From Propionibacteriales bacterium (GTDB lineage Bacteria; Actinomycetota; Actinomycetes; Propionibacteriales; Nocardioidaceae): DNA of 37,300 nucleotides. This document shows, in pieces, positions 18,191-28,023 of the stretch. The notes beneath the pieces were generated by a model. The model ran no database searches. It had not been told where the DNA came from and saw only the letters and a list, made by a program, of their open reading frames with translations. The stretch covers positions 1-37,300 of the forward strand of contig JACDHG010000004.1 of the NCBI GenBank assembly GCA_013821195.1. Reading direction: 5' to 3'. How positions within the stretch are numbered: position 1 is the first letter of the stretch; each line of letters begins with the position of its first letter. A program made the position numbers and the translations under genes.

Positions 18191-19418
18191 CGAGCCTGTC
18201 CCCGGCGAAGTCGGCCACTTCTCCTGCGCCCCTGCCGATGGGGGCCAGTACGTTGTCGTTGACCGCCTCGCCCACGGTTCGACCACCCCTGCCGATCGGG
18301 ACCAATACTTCGTCATAGGTCCAGTCGGCCGCGATTCCTCCGCCCCTGATGATGGGCTCTGTGATCGGACCGCCCCACTTGTTGATGGCATAGCCGACGC
18401 CGGTCCCCACGGCAATGGCTGCTCCCCCGATCGCCACGGCGGGGACGGTGACCGGTGCGCTCGCAATGGCAGCGACCGTGAGCGCGCCTGCGCCGAGCGC
18501 CGGGACCGCCTTCGAGAGGATGGCGCCGCCGTCGCGACCGACGCGCTCCTCGGCGTCCATGTTCGGATAACGCTCCAGATCCTGCAGGTGTTGGGTCAGG
18601 CCGGTTGTCCCGAAGCCGAGGGCAGTGCCGCCGACATTGATGCCCCTGGCCAAGCGCAGCCACTTGAGCTGCTCGGCCGACAAGGGCCGTTGGGTGTAGC
18701 TGAACAGCGGGCTCCCTGGGAAGCGGCCGGGTCCGATGAGACCCTTTGCCGCCCGCAGCCTCGCGTCAGCGTAGCGCTGGGCAGCGTCGAACGTCAGCGA
18801 CCTGACCACACCAGCCGGCAGCGACAGCAGGAGCGGTGGTGGCAGGTTGTCGAAGCCGCCGGACGACGCCACGTTCTGGAGGTTGGAGGCGGTGGGACCC
18901 TGGCTGAGCATCGACGCAACCTGGTCTGCGCTGTCGTCTACCGTCTGCTCGAGCTTGCCCTGCTCCGCGCGAAGCTCTCGACGCAGCTCCTCCCGCGCCG
19001 CGGCGACAGCCGACGTGCGCGCGCTCTCGAGGTCTTGGCGTTCCTGCGCATCGGCGCCCGCAGGTATGACGGCTGCGCCGACACCGAAGTCGGCAGCCAC
19101 GGCAGCTTCCCACCGCTCGTTGAGGCGGTCGATGGCGGCGTCATACCTCTCGATTGCCAAGCCGAACACGCGAACCGCTCCCGCGGCGAGCGTCGTCGTC
19201 TGGATCAGCTGTTGGTTCTGTGCAAGCACTGGCTGCGGGGCGGAGATCAGTGGGAGCGCCAACAGTCCGGAGACGCCGTTGATGGCTGGCTGGGCGGCCG
19301 CCTGGACATTTATCCCTACAGCCACCAGCGCGTTGGCCTTGGACGCGGTGGCCTGCGATGACGCGAGAATCGCCCCAGCACTCACCGGGTAGCGCTCGAA
19401 CGGCGGTCCAGCCGACAT
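18174..19418 (-). CDS. Large Ala/Gly-rich protein, possible type VII secretion (WXG100/LXG-like) substrate
   Basis: Helical N-terminal half with ERYDAAIDRLNERWEAAVA; coiled AREELRRELRAEQGKLEQTVDD; hydrophobic Gly/Ala segment ALTVAAIASAPVTVPAVAIGGAAIAVGTGVGYAINKWGG. Family assignment tentative. Confidence 0.6.
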   Translation of the reverse strand: MSAGPPFERYPVSAGAILASSQATASKANALVAVGINVQAAAQPAINGVSGLLALPLISAPQPVLAQNQQLIQTTTLAAGAVRVFGLAIERYDAAIDRLNERWEAAVAADFGVGAAVIPAGADAQERQDLESARTSAVAAAREELRRELRAEQGKLEQTVDDSADQVASMLSQGPTASNLQNVASSGGFDNLPPPLLLSLPAGVVRSLTFDAAQRYADARLRAAKGLIGPGRFPGSPLFSYTQRPLSAEQLKWLRLARGINVGGTALGFGTTGLTQHLQDLERYPNMDAEERVGRDGGAILSKAVPALGAGALTVAAIASAPVTVPAVAIGGAAIAVGTGVGYAINKWGGPITEPIIRGGGIAADWTYDEVLVPIGRGGRTVGEAVNDNVLAPIGRGAGEVADFAGDRLDDLGL

Positions 19419-19526
19419 ACCGCCTCCTCGGGCCAGGGGCGGCACGACCGCTCCCTCAGAAGATCACGACGTTATTACGCCTCGGGGTCACCACTGCGGA
19501 TCAGAGCTCGCGGCAACCCGAGGGCG

Positions 19527-21455
19527 TCACCGGTAGAGGCGGTCAGGCAGCTGGTTGAGGAAGGTCGCCACGATCGGCGCGGCGTCGTCGGAGCCGGACC
19601 CGCCCTTCTCGACCAGTACGGCGAACGCGACGTCTCCTCGGTATCCGACCAGCCAGGCGTTGGTGCCCGTCCCGTTGCCCTGCTGGTACTCGGCGGTGCC
19701 GGTCTTGGCGTGGACGGGAAGCCCGGGCAGGTCAAGTGACGAGCCGGTGCCGTCGGTGACGACTTGGCCCATCATGTCCTGCAGCTCTGCGACCACTGTC
19801 GGGTCGAGCTCTTCGAGTCTGACCCCCGGCTGGAGCCCTGGCAGCAATGTCGGAGTGCGAGAGACGCCGGAGTCGATGGCAGCGGCCACCATCGCCATCA
19901 TCAGTGGACTGGCGAGCACCTTGCCCTGGCCGATCATGTCGGCGGCACGGGTGACAAGCTCCTCGTCGGCAGGCACGGAGCCGCTGTAACCATCGATCCC
20001 GAGGTCCCACTCGACACTGAACCCAAACGTCTGTCCGGCCGCCGCCAGCTGCTCACCGGTGATGTCATCAGCAAGGGAGACGAACGTCGTGTTGCAGGAC
20101 GCCGCGAACGCGTCGGCGAACGTGGCGCGGCCAGGCACGATACCGACGTCGTAGTTCTTGAAACGCTTTCCGCTCACGACCGTGGTGTCCGGGCACTTAA
20201 CCGGCATCGCCGGTGTGACCGTGCCAGACGCCAGCAAGGCGGCCGCGCTCACCACCTTGAACGTCGACCCCGGTGCATACCGCCCGATGAACGCCGTGTT
20301 GTACGACGTCGGGCCGGGGGCGTTCGCCGCGGCCAGGATCTCGCCCGTGCTTGCCTTGACCGCGACGAGCGCCGTTGTGTCGGTCGCCTCTGACACGGCC
20401 AGCTCGGCGGCATCCTGAACTTCGACGTCGAGCGACGTCTCGAGCGGGAGCCCCGCCTTGGGACGACGTGACAGCACCCGGTTGATGACGCTGTCTGGCG
20501 CCGCCTTCTCCACCAGGCTGATGGAGATGCCGGGCGTCCCGGCGAGACGCTCCTGGAAGGAGTACTGAAGGCCCGAGAGACCGACCTCGTCGCTCGGGAG
20601 GGCGTAGGCCCCAGCATTGACCAGACCGTCCTCCGTCGCGGGCCCAACGACGCCGAGGACAGCCCTGCCCCATGCGGAGGTCGGCGCCAGGGCGCGCTGC
20701 GCCGTGTCGATCGAGACGCCTGGAACCTCCAGCAGCTCACTGCGGACCAGGTCGTAGTCGGCTCTGCGGAGGTCGATCACGGGGACGAACCAGGTGGGTT
20801 CCGCATCGTCGACGCGATCGCGCAGCGAGGTCGTGTCCACGTCGAGGAGCGCGCCGATCTCGTCGTAGGTCTGGAGACGGACCTCCTCGGGCACGACGCC
20901 GATCCGGACGATGGCGCGCTCGGGCGTCAGGGCTTTGCCGTCGCGGTCGAGGATCGGGGCCCGCCGTGCCGCTGTGCGGCCGCGGACGAGTGTCGTGGCC
21001 TCGCTCAGATCGGGGTGAAACGTGCCCGCGCTCCACTCGACGAGCCATTGACCCTGGTTGTCGTTGGCCTGGACCAGCGTCTCGTAGGTCCATTCGTCCG
21101 CGCCCGCGAGCTGGTGCGTCACCGTGGCGTGCACACGACAGGAGTCTTCGCCGCAGTCGAGGTCGTCGACGAGGTTGACCTTCGTCTCGGTGATGCCGAG
21201 CTCCGCCACGTGTGCCGCGATGTCCGTCTTGGCGATGTCCGGCTCGTCGACGACGCCCTTGAAGTCAGGCTGCTCAGACTCCGACCACGCCGACGCGAAC
21301 TTCTGCAGGATGTCGTTGCCGGCCGTCGTCGAGCTCGTGATGTCGACGGTCTGCGGAGTGGCGGCCGGATCGCCTGTGCACGCCGAGAGCGAGAGGGCCG
21401 CGGCAGCGAGCGCGGCGGCGTACGCCTGCTGCCTTCGACTGGCACTCACGCGCAA
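19527..21455 (-). CDS. Class B penicillin-binding lipoprotein with NTF2-like MecA_N domain and transpeptidase domain
   Basis: Lipobox ALSLSAC; PGSTFKVVSAA (SxxK), ASCNTTF (SxN), HAKTGTAEYQ (KTG). Confidence 0.9.
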   Translation of the reverse strand: MRVSASRRQQAYAAALAAAALSLSACTGDPAATPQTVDITSSTTAGNDILQKFASAWSESEQPDFKGVVDEPDIAKTDIAAHVAELGITETKVNLVDDLDCGEDSCRVHATVTHQLAGADEWTYETLVQANDNQGQWLVEWSAGTFHPDLSEATTLVRGRTAARRAPILDRDGKALTPERAIVRIGVVPEEVRLQTYDEIGALLDVDTTSLRDRVDDAEPTWFVPVIDLRRADYDLVRSELLEVPGVSIDTAQRALAPTSAWGRAVLGVVGPATEDGLVNAGAYALPSDEVGLSGLQYSFQERLAGTPGISISLVEKAAPDSVINRVLSRRPKAGLPLETSLDVEVQDAAELAVSEATDTTALVAVKASTGEILAAANAPGPTSYNTAFIGRYAPGSTFKVVSAAALLASGTVTPAMPVKCPDTTVVSGKRFKNYDVGIVPGRATFADAFAASCNTTFVSLADDITGEQLAAAGQTFGFSVEWDLGIDGYSGSVPADEELVTRAADMIGQGKVLASPLMMAMVAAAIDSGVSRTPTLLPGLQPGVRLEELDPTVVAELQDMMGQVVTDGTGSSLDLPGLPVHAKTGTAEYQQGNGTGTNAWLVGYRGDVAFAVLVEKGGSGSDDAAPIVATFLNQLPDRLYR

Positions 21456-21599
21456 GACAAGACCCCCGATGTGGTGACTGAGGCTCCACCCTATCTACGC
21501 GCGACGCCGATCCCGAACTGTCGAGCGAAGCGAGACCGAATCGTTCCGCAGCGGTACGACCTCACATCAGGCGTCCGCCGCGGCGAGCCGACAGCGTCG

Positions 21600-23132
21600 T
21601 CAACGAGTCGAGACCGTGGCGACCACGTACGCCCGCGTGTCGGGTGTCGACCACTCGCGGCGGGTGATCGCCAGTCGCCGTACCGCCGCGAGGAGGAACG
21701 GCACCGCCAGCACGAGCGACAGTCGCGGGTCGTCGGCCTGAGCAGCGACCGCAAACACCATCCCGGTGAGCGTCGACGTCAGCGCGAGGTAGGAGGAGTA
21801 GGTCACCATGGCCAGCGGCGGCGCCGGGGTGCCGCGCGCTGACCTGAGGTCCATCGCGAAGGGTCTTCGCACCGACCAGTGCATCGACCGGGCGACCACC
21901 TGGAGCGACACCACGACAAGCGTTGCGAGCAGTGCGGTTGCCTCGGACGTCGTCGGCAGACCGCCCGCTCTGAGGCCACCTACGACCAACGTCAGCGCGG
22001 AGGCGACGAGGAGCACCTCGCACAGCACCCAGACGCGGGCAGCGAACACGAGATCCGGCCGGACGGGGAGGCTGTCGCGCCACACCGCACCGACGCCGTC
22101 CAACGCCCATGCGTTGACACCGAAGAGCAAGGCACTTCCGGATGCGACGAGTCCCGGAAGGACCGGGAGCATCTCCCACTCGAGCTGTCCTGCCGCGGCG
22201 ACCAGGCCCGGAATGAGGGCCAGGATGAGGAAACCGCGACGCAACGGCACTGAGCGCCAGACGCTTGACCTGTCGGTGCGGACCAGCGCCGCCAGCTCGG
22301 ATCGGGCGATGGCGCGCGGCGCGATGGCACGCCCGTCGGCTTGCAGCTCCTCGAGGGGGGGACGTCGGGCGACCAGGTGGGCGACGAAGGCGCCCACCGC
22401 TACCGCCATGACGCCGCCGACGATGATGACCGCGGTGCCGGTGGCCCAACGCCCGTTGACGTGCCGGCCGTTCAGGGCGACGACCACCGCATCGAGGGTG
22501 GGGCTCTGGTCAAGAGCCGCCGTGACGTTGTCCGCGAGCACCAGGCTCACCGTTCCCAGCGCGAGAAGCGCACCGCCTCCCTTGACGACCCAGGAGCCGT
22601 GGGGCAAGCGTCGGACGCCTTCGACGGCCCACGCGATCGCCTGGGCGAGAGCAGTCCCGAAGAACAGCCACGCCAAGGTCGTGATCTGCACCGCCCATAG
22701 GTTCTGAGCACCGGCGGCGAAGGCGGTGAGACCGAGCAGGCTCCAGCCCTGCAGGATCCACGCGATGTTGAGCGGCACGAGCATCAGGGCACCGAGATGG
22801 TCGGTGGTGGGGCTCACAGGGAACGCCACGCCCTCGTCGCGAGGCAACAGCTCGCGCCCTCCTCCTGCACCGATGATCGCGAATGTCGTGGTGACGAGGA
22901 AGGCGAGGTATGCCGTCGGAAGCAACAACAGCATGCTCAGGGCACGATCAGACGACTGAGCACCGTCGAGCAACGCCGGGAGGACTGCGAAGGCAGCCGT
23001 CATGAAGAAGAACAGACCGGCTCCGGCGATGACGGCCGGCGTGCTGCGGCCGCGCAGCGCTGCCAACCGGAAGGCGACAAGCGGGTGGACGTCAGCACTG
23101 GCACGACGCGCCTCGGCGAGGATGGTAGTCAC
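21600..23132 (-). CDS. ABC transporter permease-like membrane protein (DUF6297-like)
   Basis: Many TM segments; GTG at 23132 just downstream of the ATPase stop. Confidence 0.75.
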   Translation of the reverse strand: MTTILAEARRASADVHPLVAFRLAALRGRSTPAVIAGAGLFFFMTAAFAVLPALLDGAQSSDRALSMLLLLPTAYLAFLVTTTFAIIGAGGGRELLPRDEGVAFPVSPTTDHLGALMLVPLNIAWILQGWSLLGLTAFAAGAQNLWAVQITTLAWLFFGTALAQAIAWAVEGVRRLPHGSWVVKGGGALLALGTVSLVLADNVTAALDQSPTLDAVVVALNGRHVNGRWATGTAVIIVGGVMAVAVGAFVAHLVARRPPLEELQADGRAIAPRAIARSELAALVRTDRSSVWRSVPLRRGFLILALIPGLVAAAGQLEWEMLPVLPGLVASGSALLFGVNAWALDGVGAVWRDSLPVRPDLVFAARVWVLCEVLLVASALTLVVGGLRAGGLPTTSEATALLATLVVVSLQVVARSMHWSVRRPFAMDLRSARGTPAPPLAMVTYSSYLALTSTLTGMVFAVAAQADDPRLSLVLAVPFLLAAVRRLAITRREWSTPDTRAYVVATVSTR

Positions 23133-23142
23133 GGCACGACCT

Positions 23143-23919
23143 TCAAGCCAGCAGGGCGCGGTAGGCTCGCGCGCCGGCCTCGCCACCGAGCTCGTTGGCT
23201 TGCGCGGCACCGACGACCATCCCGCTCCTGAGCACGACGGCTTCGTCGGACGCCTGGACGGCAAGCTCGAGCAGGTGGGTCGAGACCAGGACGGCGGCGC
23301 CACGGCTGCGAGCATCCGCGATCACGTCGAGGGTCGCCTCGGCCCCGAACGGGTCGACGCCGTCGAAGGGCTCGTCGAGCAGCAGCACCCGCGGGTGGTG
23401 GAACGCCGCCAGCACGACCGACATCCGACGGCCCATGCCATGGCTGAACCCTGATGTGACCCGGTGCGCCGCGGCACCCAGATCGAAGCGCTCGAGCAGG
23501 TCGCGTGCGTCCTCCTCCCATCCAGGCGGCAGGCGCCGCAGCCGCGCTGACAGCTGGAGGTGCTCCCATGGCGTGGCGCGTGGGACAAGTCCTCCCACGT
23601 CGGGGCAGTAGCCACTCACCCGCTTTGCTCCCAGTGCGTCGCGCCGTACGTCATGGCCGCCGACGTACACCTCCCCACCAACGGGCGGGATGACGCCCGC
23701 GAGCACCCGCATGGTGGTGGACTTGCCTGCTCCGTTGCGGCCGACCAGCGCGGTGGAGCCGCCGGCGGGGACGCTCAGGTCCAGCCACCGGACCGCCTCG
23801 ACGGCGCCGAACTGCACGTGCAGGGCGCGGACGTCGATCGCGGGTGAGCTCACCTGTGACAGTCTGCCAAACAAGACCGCGATGACACCCCCTTTCGACC
23901 AATGGGAACGACCGTCCAA
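23143..23919 (-). CDS. ABC transporter ATP-binding protein
   Basis: Walker A VGRNGAGKSTT, signature FSHGMGRRMSV, Walker B RVLLLDEPFDGVDP; start codon uncertain (TTG/GTG downstream possible). Confidence 0.9.
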   Translation of the reverse strand: MDGRSHWSKGGVIAVLFGRLSQVSSPAIDVRALHVQFGAVEAVRWLDLSVPAGGSTALVGRNGAGKSTTMRVLAGVIPPVGGEVYVGGHDVRRDALGAKRVSGYCPDVGGLVPRATPWEHLQLSARLRRLPPGWEEDARDLLERFDLGAAAHRVTSGFSHGMGRRMSVVLAAFHHPRVLLLDEPFDGVDPFGAEATLDVIADARSRGAAVLVSTHLLELAVQASDEAVVLRSGMVVGAAQANELGGEAGARAYRALLA

Positions 23920-24058
23920 CTTCTTTCCCGTTTCGTTGAACGTGTCCCGTGTCAGCCACGTACATACTCATGACAGGTCGTGCGCGTGCCCGACGTCGAG
24001 CACCCGACGTCGGGCAAGGTGTGCAGGTGGTGGCGTGACAAGAAGGAGTGGGTGGAGG

Positions 24059-24619
24059 ATGGCGAGTGCCTTGCGACTGCTCCGCCGAGACCGGTCCGTC
24101 TCGCTCGCCAACGACCAGGGCCTGCGCGAGGCGTACCAGGCTCATGGCGCCGAGCTCTATCGATATGCCGTCCGTGCGCTCGCAGACCAGGGCGCCGCCG
24201 AGGATGCCGTGCAGGAGACGTTCGTGCGCGCCTGGCGGTCGGCCGACAGCTACGACCCGGAGCTCTCCAGCCTGCGGGTGTGGCTGTTCGCGATCTTGCG
24301 CAACGTCGTCATCGACCACGCTCGCAAACGATCCGCCAAGTCGTGGCCGCAGCTCGCGGCCGGACCAGACCTGCCGGCCAGCAGCGACACCGGCCCCGAC
24401 CCGGCCGACCAGGTGCTCCAGACGTGGCTGATCGAGGAAGGACTGCGCAAGCTGAGCACCGACCACCGCGACGCGCTCGTCGAGACATACCTACGGGGCA
24501 GACCGTATGCCGACGTGGCCGCCGAGCGCGGCGTGCCGGTCGCGACGATGCGCAGTCGGGTCTTCTACGCACTCAAGGCCTTGCGCAATGCCTTGGACGA
24601 GATGGGAGTGACGCCATGA
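24059..24619 (+). CDS. ECF-type RNA polymerase sigma factor
   Basis: Region 2 AYQAHGAELYRYAVRAL..AEDAVQETFVRAWR; region 4 YLRGRPYADVAAERGVPVATMRSRVFYALKALR. Confidence 0.93.
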   Translation: MASALRLLRRDRSVSLANDQGLREAYQAHGAELYRYAVRALADQGAAEDAVQETFVRAWRSADSYDPELSSLRVWLFAILRNVVIDHARKRSAKSWPQLAAGPDLPASSDTGPDPADQVLQTWLIEEGLRKLSTDHRDALVETYLRGRPYADVAAERGVPVATMRSRVFYALKALRNALDEMGVTP

Positions 24620-25305
24620 ACGACGCTGAACACAGGCAGCTGCGCGATCTGCTCGGCGCCTTCACGCTCGGACATCTCGACCCTGACAACGCTGCTGCGC
24701 TGCAGGCGCACCTCGACGGATGCGGCACGTGCCGCGGTGACCTCGAGGAGATCGCACCGCTTGCGACCGCCCTGCGAGGCGTCGACCCGGCCCGGCTCGG
24801 CGACGTCGGGGCACCGTCGCCCGAGCTAGGCCAACGGATCTTCGACGAGGTGAGTGAGCAGCGGTCCCAACGAGACCACTCGCGGTCGGCAGGTCGCGCG
24901 GTGGTGGGAGCTGTCGCCGCAGCCGCTCTGGTGGCGGCATTCCTCCTGGGTGTCCGGGTCGACGATGCGACGAACGACCAGGCTCGACCACCGGCGAAGA
25001 CTCCGCCGGTCGAGGCGATCAGCGTGCAGACGCCGGGCGTTGGCATCGACGCCAGCGCCGGTCTGGTGGCCCATACCTGGGGCACGGAGGTCAAGTTGGA
25101 GGCAACGGGGTTGCGCGACGGCGCTACCTACCGAGCCTGGTTCACCGACACCGACGGCGTCCGCACCACGGCCGGGACGTTCCTCGGCACCGGCGGGGAC
25201 GCGGTGAGGTGCAGCCTCAACGCCGCGCTGCTGCGCCCGGCGGCGACCGACCTCACGATCACCGACGTGAGCGGCAGCGTCGTGATGACCGCCGACCTCA
25301 CCTGA
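24616..25305 (+). CDS. Zinc-finger anti-sigma factor with RskA-like C-terminal domain
   Basis: ZAS motif HLDGCGTC, single TM AVVGAVAAAALVAAFLLGV, extracytoplasmic GTEVKLEATGLRDGATYRAWFTDTDG; ATGA overlap with sigma gene. Confidence 0.9.
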   Translation: MNDAEHRQLRDLLGAFTLGHLDPDNAAALQAHLDGCGTCRGDLEEIAPLATALRGVDPARLGDVGAPSPELGQRIFDEVSEQRSQRDHSRSAGRAVVGAVAAAALVAAFLLGVRVDDATNDQARPPAKTPPVEAISVQTPGVGIDASAGLVAHTWGTEVKLEATGLRDGATYRAWFTDTDGVRTTAGTFLGTGGDAVRCSLNAALLRPAATDLTITDVSGSVVMTADLT

Positions 25306-25340
25306 TCGGGTCGGGTCGGGTCGGGTCGGGTCGGGTCGGT
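25306..25340 (+). repeat. (TCGGG)6 + TCGGT tandem pentanucleotide tract
   Basis: Direct reading of cctgaTCGGGTCGGGTCGGGTCGGGTCGGGTCGGGTCGGTgagaatg. Confidence 0.97.
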
Positions 25341-26274
25341 GAGAATGCCACCTCGGGGCTCACCCCGCTCCCTCTCCTCGGCCAGGCGTTCGCGGCTCCT
25401 CGTCAGCCCCGCCATCGCTGTGGGCGTCACAGTGCTGTTGCTATGCACCGGGTGTACGACGAGCGACGAGCCGACGAAGGGGTCGCGTACCTCGTCTGCT
25501 TCGCCTTCCGAGCGCCAGGTGCGGATGCGCGCAAGCCTGGTCCAGCAACGCATTGACGAAGGCACAGACCACATCGACATCCGGCTCACCAACCGGGGCA
25601 GGACAGCGGTGCGGATCAGGGAGGTGCAGATCCGCTGGTCGGGGGTCAGCCGCTCGCCGCCGGCCCGGGGCGCCGACTACGACCCGGGTCGTACGATCGA
25701 CCTCCAGACGGCATACGGGCGTGCCGTCTGTGCGCCCGAGCCGACTGATGACGTGGAGGTCGTCGTCAGGCTTGGCGACAACAGCCACCTTCGACTGCCG
25801 GTCGACCGTCGCGGGTCCGCGCTGCTGCGTCGGTTGCACGACCGCGAGTGTGCTCTGCAGGACCTTGCCTCCGTCGCGGACATCAGCTTGAGCCCCATCT
25901 TCGAGCGGTCCGAATCGGGGCTCGATCGGCTGCAGGGGTCGATCGTGCTGCGACGGACACCCGGGTCCCGGGCCGGTGACCGACGAGAGATATCCGTCGA
26001 GGGCGTCTTCGGCAGCGTCCTGCTGTCGTTCACGTACGACGGAGAAGGCGGGCTCCCCCAGGTGCTCGAGGCGGGCGCGGGCGCGCTCAAGGTGCCGGTG
26101 GCGCTGGGGTCGTCCAACCGTTGCGACCCCCACGCCCTCGGTCAGAGCACGCAGACGTTCTTGCTCAGCGTCTACCTCCGGATCGACGACGACCGGCCGC
26201 GGCGGGTGATTCTCGTTCCTGGCAGGGCGCTCCAGCGTCAGGTCACCGCTCTGATCGACCGCGTCTGCCTCTGA
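25339..26274 (+). CDS. Putative lipoprotein of unknown function
   Basis: Lipobox-like LLLCTGC after a hydrophobic stretch, long Ser/Thr linker, then beta-rich body; start GTG 25339 or ATG 25345. Confidence 0.75.
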   Translation: MRMPPRGSPRSLSSARRSRLLVSPAIAVGVTVLLLCTGCTTSDEPTKGSRTSSASPSERQVRMRASLVQQRIDEGTDHIDIRLTNRGRTAVRIREVQIRWSGVSRSPPARGADYDPGRTIDLQTAYGRAVCAPEPTDDVEVVVRLGDNSHLRLPVDRRGSALLRRLHDRECALQDLASVADISLSPIFERSESGLDRLQGSIVLRRTPGSRAGDRREISVEGVFGSVLLSFTYDGEGGLPQVLEAGAGALKVPVALGSSNRCDPHALGQSTQTFLLSVYLRIDDDRPRRVILVPGRALQRQVTALIDRVCL

Positions 26275-26308
26275 CTCGATGTCTCACCCTCGCTCCGTGG
26301 CGAGGCTC

Positions 26309-26923
26309 TCAGCGGCCGAGCGCCTCGGCCTCGGCGCCGATCGTGGTGGAGTCACCGTGCCCCGTGTGCACGACCGTGTCATCGGGGAGCGCGAAGAGCA
26401 CGGAGCGGATACTTCCCAGCAGCACGTCGTGGTCGGAGAAGCTGCGTCCGGTCGCACCCGGCCCGCCGTTGAACAATGTGTCACCGGTGAAGACGACCCC
26501 CAGCTCAGGCGAGTACAGGCACACGGCGCCAGGGGCATGTCCTGGAGTGTGCATGACAGTCAGGGCGATGTCGCCGATCACGAGGCGTTGGCCGTCAACG
26601 AGGTGACCATCGGGCTCGGACGTGGGATGGGTCAGCTTCCACACCGGCAGGTCGTCGGCGTGGAGGAGGATGGGCGCGTCCACTGACTTGGCCAACTGCG
26701 GCGCGACCCGCACATGGTCGTCGTGTGCGTGCGTGCAGACGATGGCGAGCAGCCGCCGAGCAGCCACCACCGCCATGATCTCGTCGACGTCATGAGGGGC
26801 GTCGATCACGATGCACTCCTCGTCGTTGCCGACGACCCAGACGTTGTTGTCGACGTCGAATGTCTCTCCGTCGAGCGAGAACGTCCCACTGGTGACCCGG
26901 TGGTCGATGCGCACGGCGCTCAC
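26309..26923 (-). CDS. MBL-fold metallo-hydrolase
   Basis: CTHAHDDH motif, [21 protein letters not shown]; 4-nt overlap with mycothiol dehydrogenase gene. Confidence 0.92.
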   Translation of the reverse strand: MSAVRIDHRVTSGTFSLDGETFDVDNNVWVVGNDEECIVIDAPHDVDEIMAVVAARRLLAIVCTHAHDDHVRVAPQLAKSVDAPILLHADDLPVWKLTHPTSEPDGHLVDGQRLVIGDIALTVMHTPGHAPGAVCLYSPELGVVFTGDTLFNGGPGATGRSFSDHDVLLGSIRSVLFALPDDTVVHTGHGDSTTIGAEAEALGR

Positions 26924-28005
26924 AGGACCACCACCGACCGCAGGACGTCACCGGAGTGCATCTTGTCGAAGGCTGCCTCCACGTCCCCGATCGCGATGGT
27001 CTCGGTGACGAAGGCGTCGAGCGGCAGCCGCCCCTGGAGGTAGAGGTCGACGAGCATCGGGAAGTCGCGGCTCGGCAGGCAGTCGCCGTACCACGACGAC
27101 TTCAGCGAGCCGCCATGTCCGAAGACGTCGATCAGCGGCACCTCGACCTTCATCTCCGGTGTGGGTACGCCGACGAGCACCACCGTGCCTGCGAGGTCCC
27201 GGGCGTAGAACGCCTGCTTCCACGTCTCGGGCCGGCCGACGGCGTCGATGACCACGTCGGCGCCGAAACCGTCGGTCAGCGCCTTGACCATTTCGACGAC
27301 GTCCTCACGGGCGCCGTTGACGGTGTGGGTCGCACCCAGCTCGTTGGCCTTGTCGAGCTTGCGGGCGTCGATGTCGACGGCGATGATGCGCCTGGCTCCG
27401 GCCAGGTGTGCACCTGCGATCGCGGCGGCACCGACACCTCCGCAGCCGATGACGGCGACCGTGTCGCCTCGTCCGACGCCTCCGGTGTTGATCGCTGCGC
27501 CCAGGCCTGCCATCACACCGCAGCCGAGCAGCCCAGCAACGGAGGCAGGGACTCCCGGCTCGACCTTGGTGCACTGGCCGGCGTGCACGAGCGTCTTGCC
27601 GGCGAACGCTCCGATGCCCAGTGCAGGCGAGAGCTCCGTGCCGTCGTCGAGCGTCATCTTCTGCTCGGCGTTGTGAGTGTCGAAGCAGTACCAGGGACGG
27701 CCACGGCGGCAGGCGCGGCACTGGCCGCAGACAGCGCGCCAGTTCAAGATCACGAAGTCACCGGGTGCCACGTCTGTGACACCCGCGCCGACGGACTCGA
27801 CGACCCCCGCTGCCTCGTGGCCGAGAAGATAAGGAAAGTTGTCGCCGATACCGCCCTCGCGGTAGTGCAGATCGGTGTGGCAGACCCCGCACGCGTCGAT
27901 CTTGACGACGGCTTCACCCGGACCGGGGTCGGGCACCACGATGTCCACCAGCTCGACCTCGGCGCCCTTCGCACGGGCGATGACACCCTTGACGGTCTGC
28001 GGCAT
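26920..28005 (-). CDS. mscR: S-(hydroxymethyl)mycothiol dehydrogenase
   Basis: Zn-MDR alcohol dehydrogenase: [65 protein letters not shown]. Confidence 0.9.
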   Translation of the reverse strand: MPQTVKGVIARAKGAEVELVDIVVPDPGPGEAVVKIDACGVCHTDLHYREGGIGDNFPYLLGHEAAGVVESVGAGVTDVAPGDFVILNWRAVCGQCRACRRGRPWYCFDTHNAEQKMTLDDGTELSPALGIGAFAGKTLVHAGQCTKVEPGVPASVAGLLGCGVMAGLGAAINTGGVGRGDTVAVIGCGGVGAAAIAGAHLAGARRIIAVDIDARKLDKANELGATHTVNGAREDVVEMVKALTDGFGADVVIDAVGRPETWKQAFYARDLAGTVVLVGVPTPEMKVEVPLIDVFGHGGSLKSSWYGDCLPSRDFPMLVDLYLQGRLPLDAFVTETIAIGDVEAAFDKMHSGDVLRSVVVL

Positions 28006-28023
28006 ACCACTCCCTTCCAACCA

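Noticed and set aside
18159-19361. 400-aa plus-strand ORF
   Set aside because: Antisense of the 18174..19418 CDS, His/Arg-rich low-quality translation.
23980-24160. Upstream GTG ORF (MRVPDVEHPTSGKVCRWWRDKKEWVEDGEC...) ahead of the ECF sigma factor
   Set aside because: Looks oddly ordered for a few codons but runs into the sigma gene in another frame with Arg/Pro-rich nonsense; a uORF cannot be supported without ribosome profiling.
26288-26305. CCTCGC-TCCGTG-GCGAGG hairpin between convergent lipoprotein and MBL genes
   Set aside because: Possible bidirectional terminator but only a 6-bp stem and no U-tract; not distinctive in a high-GC genome.
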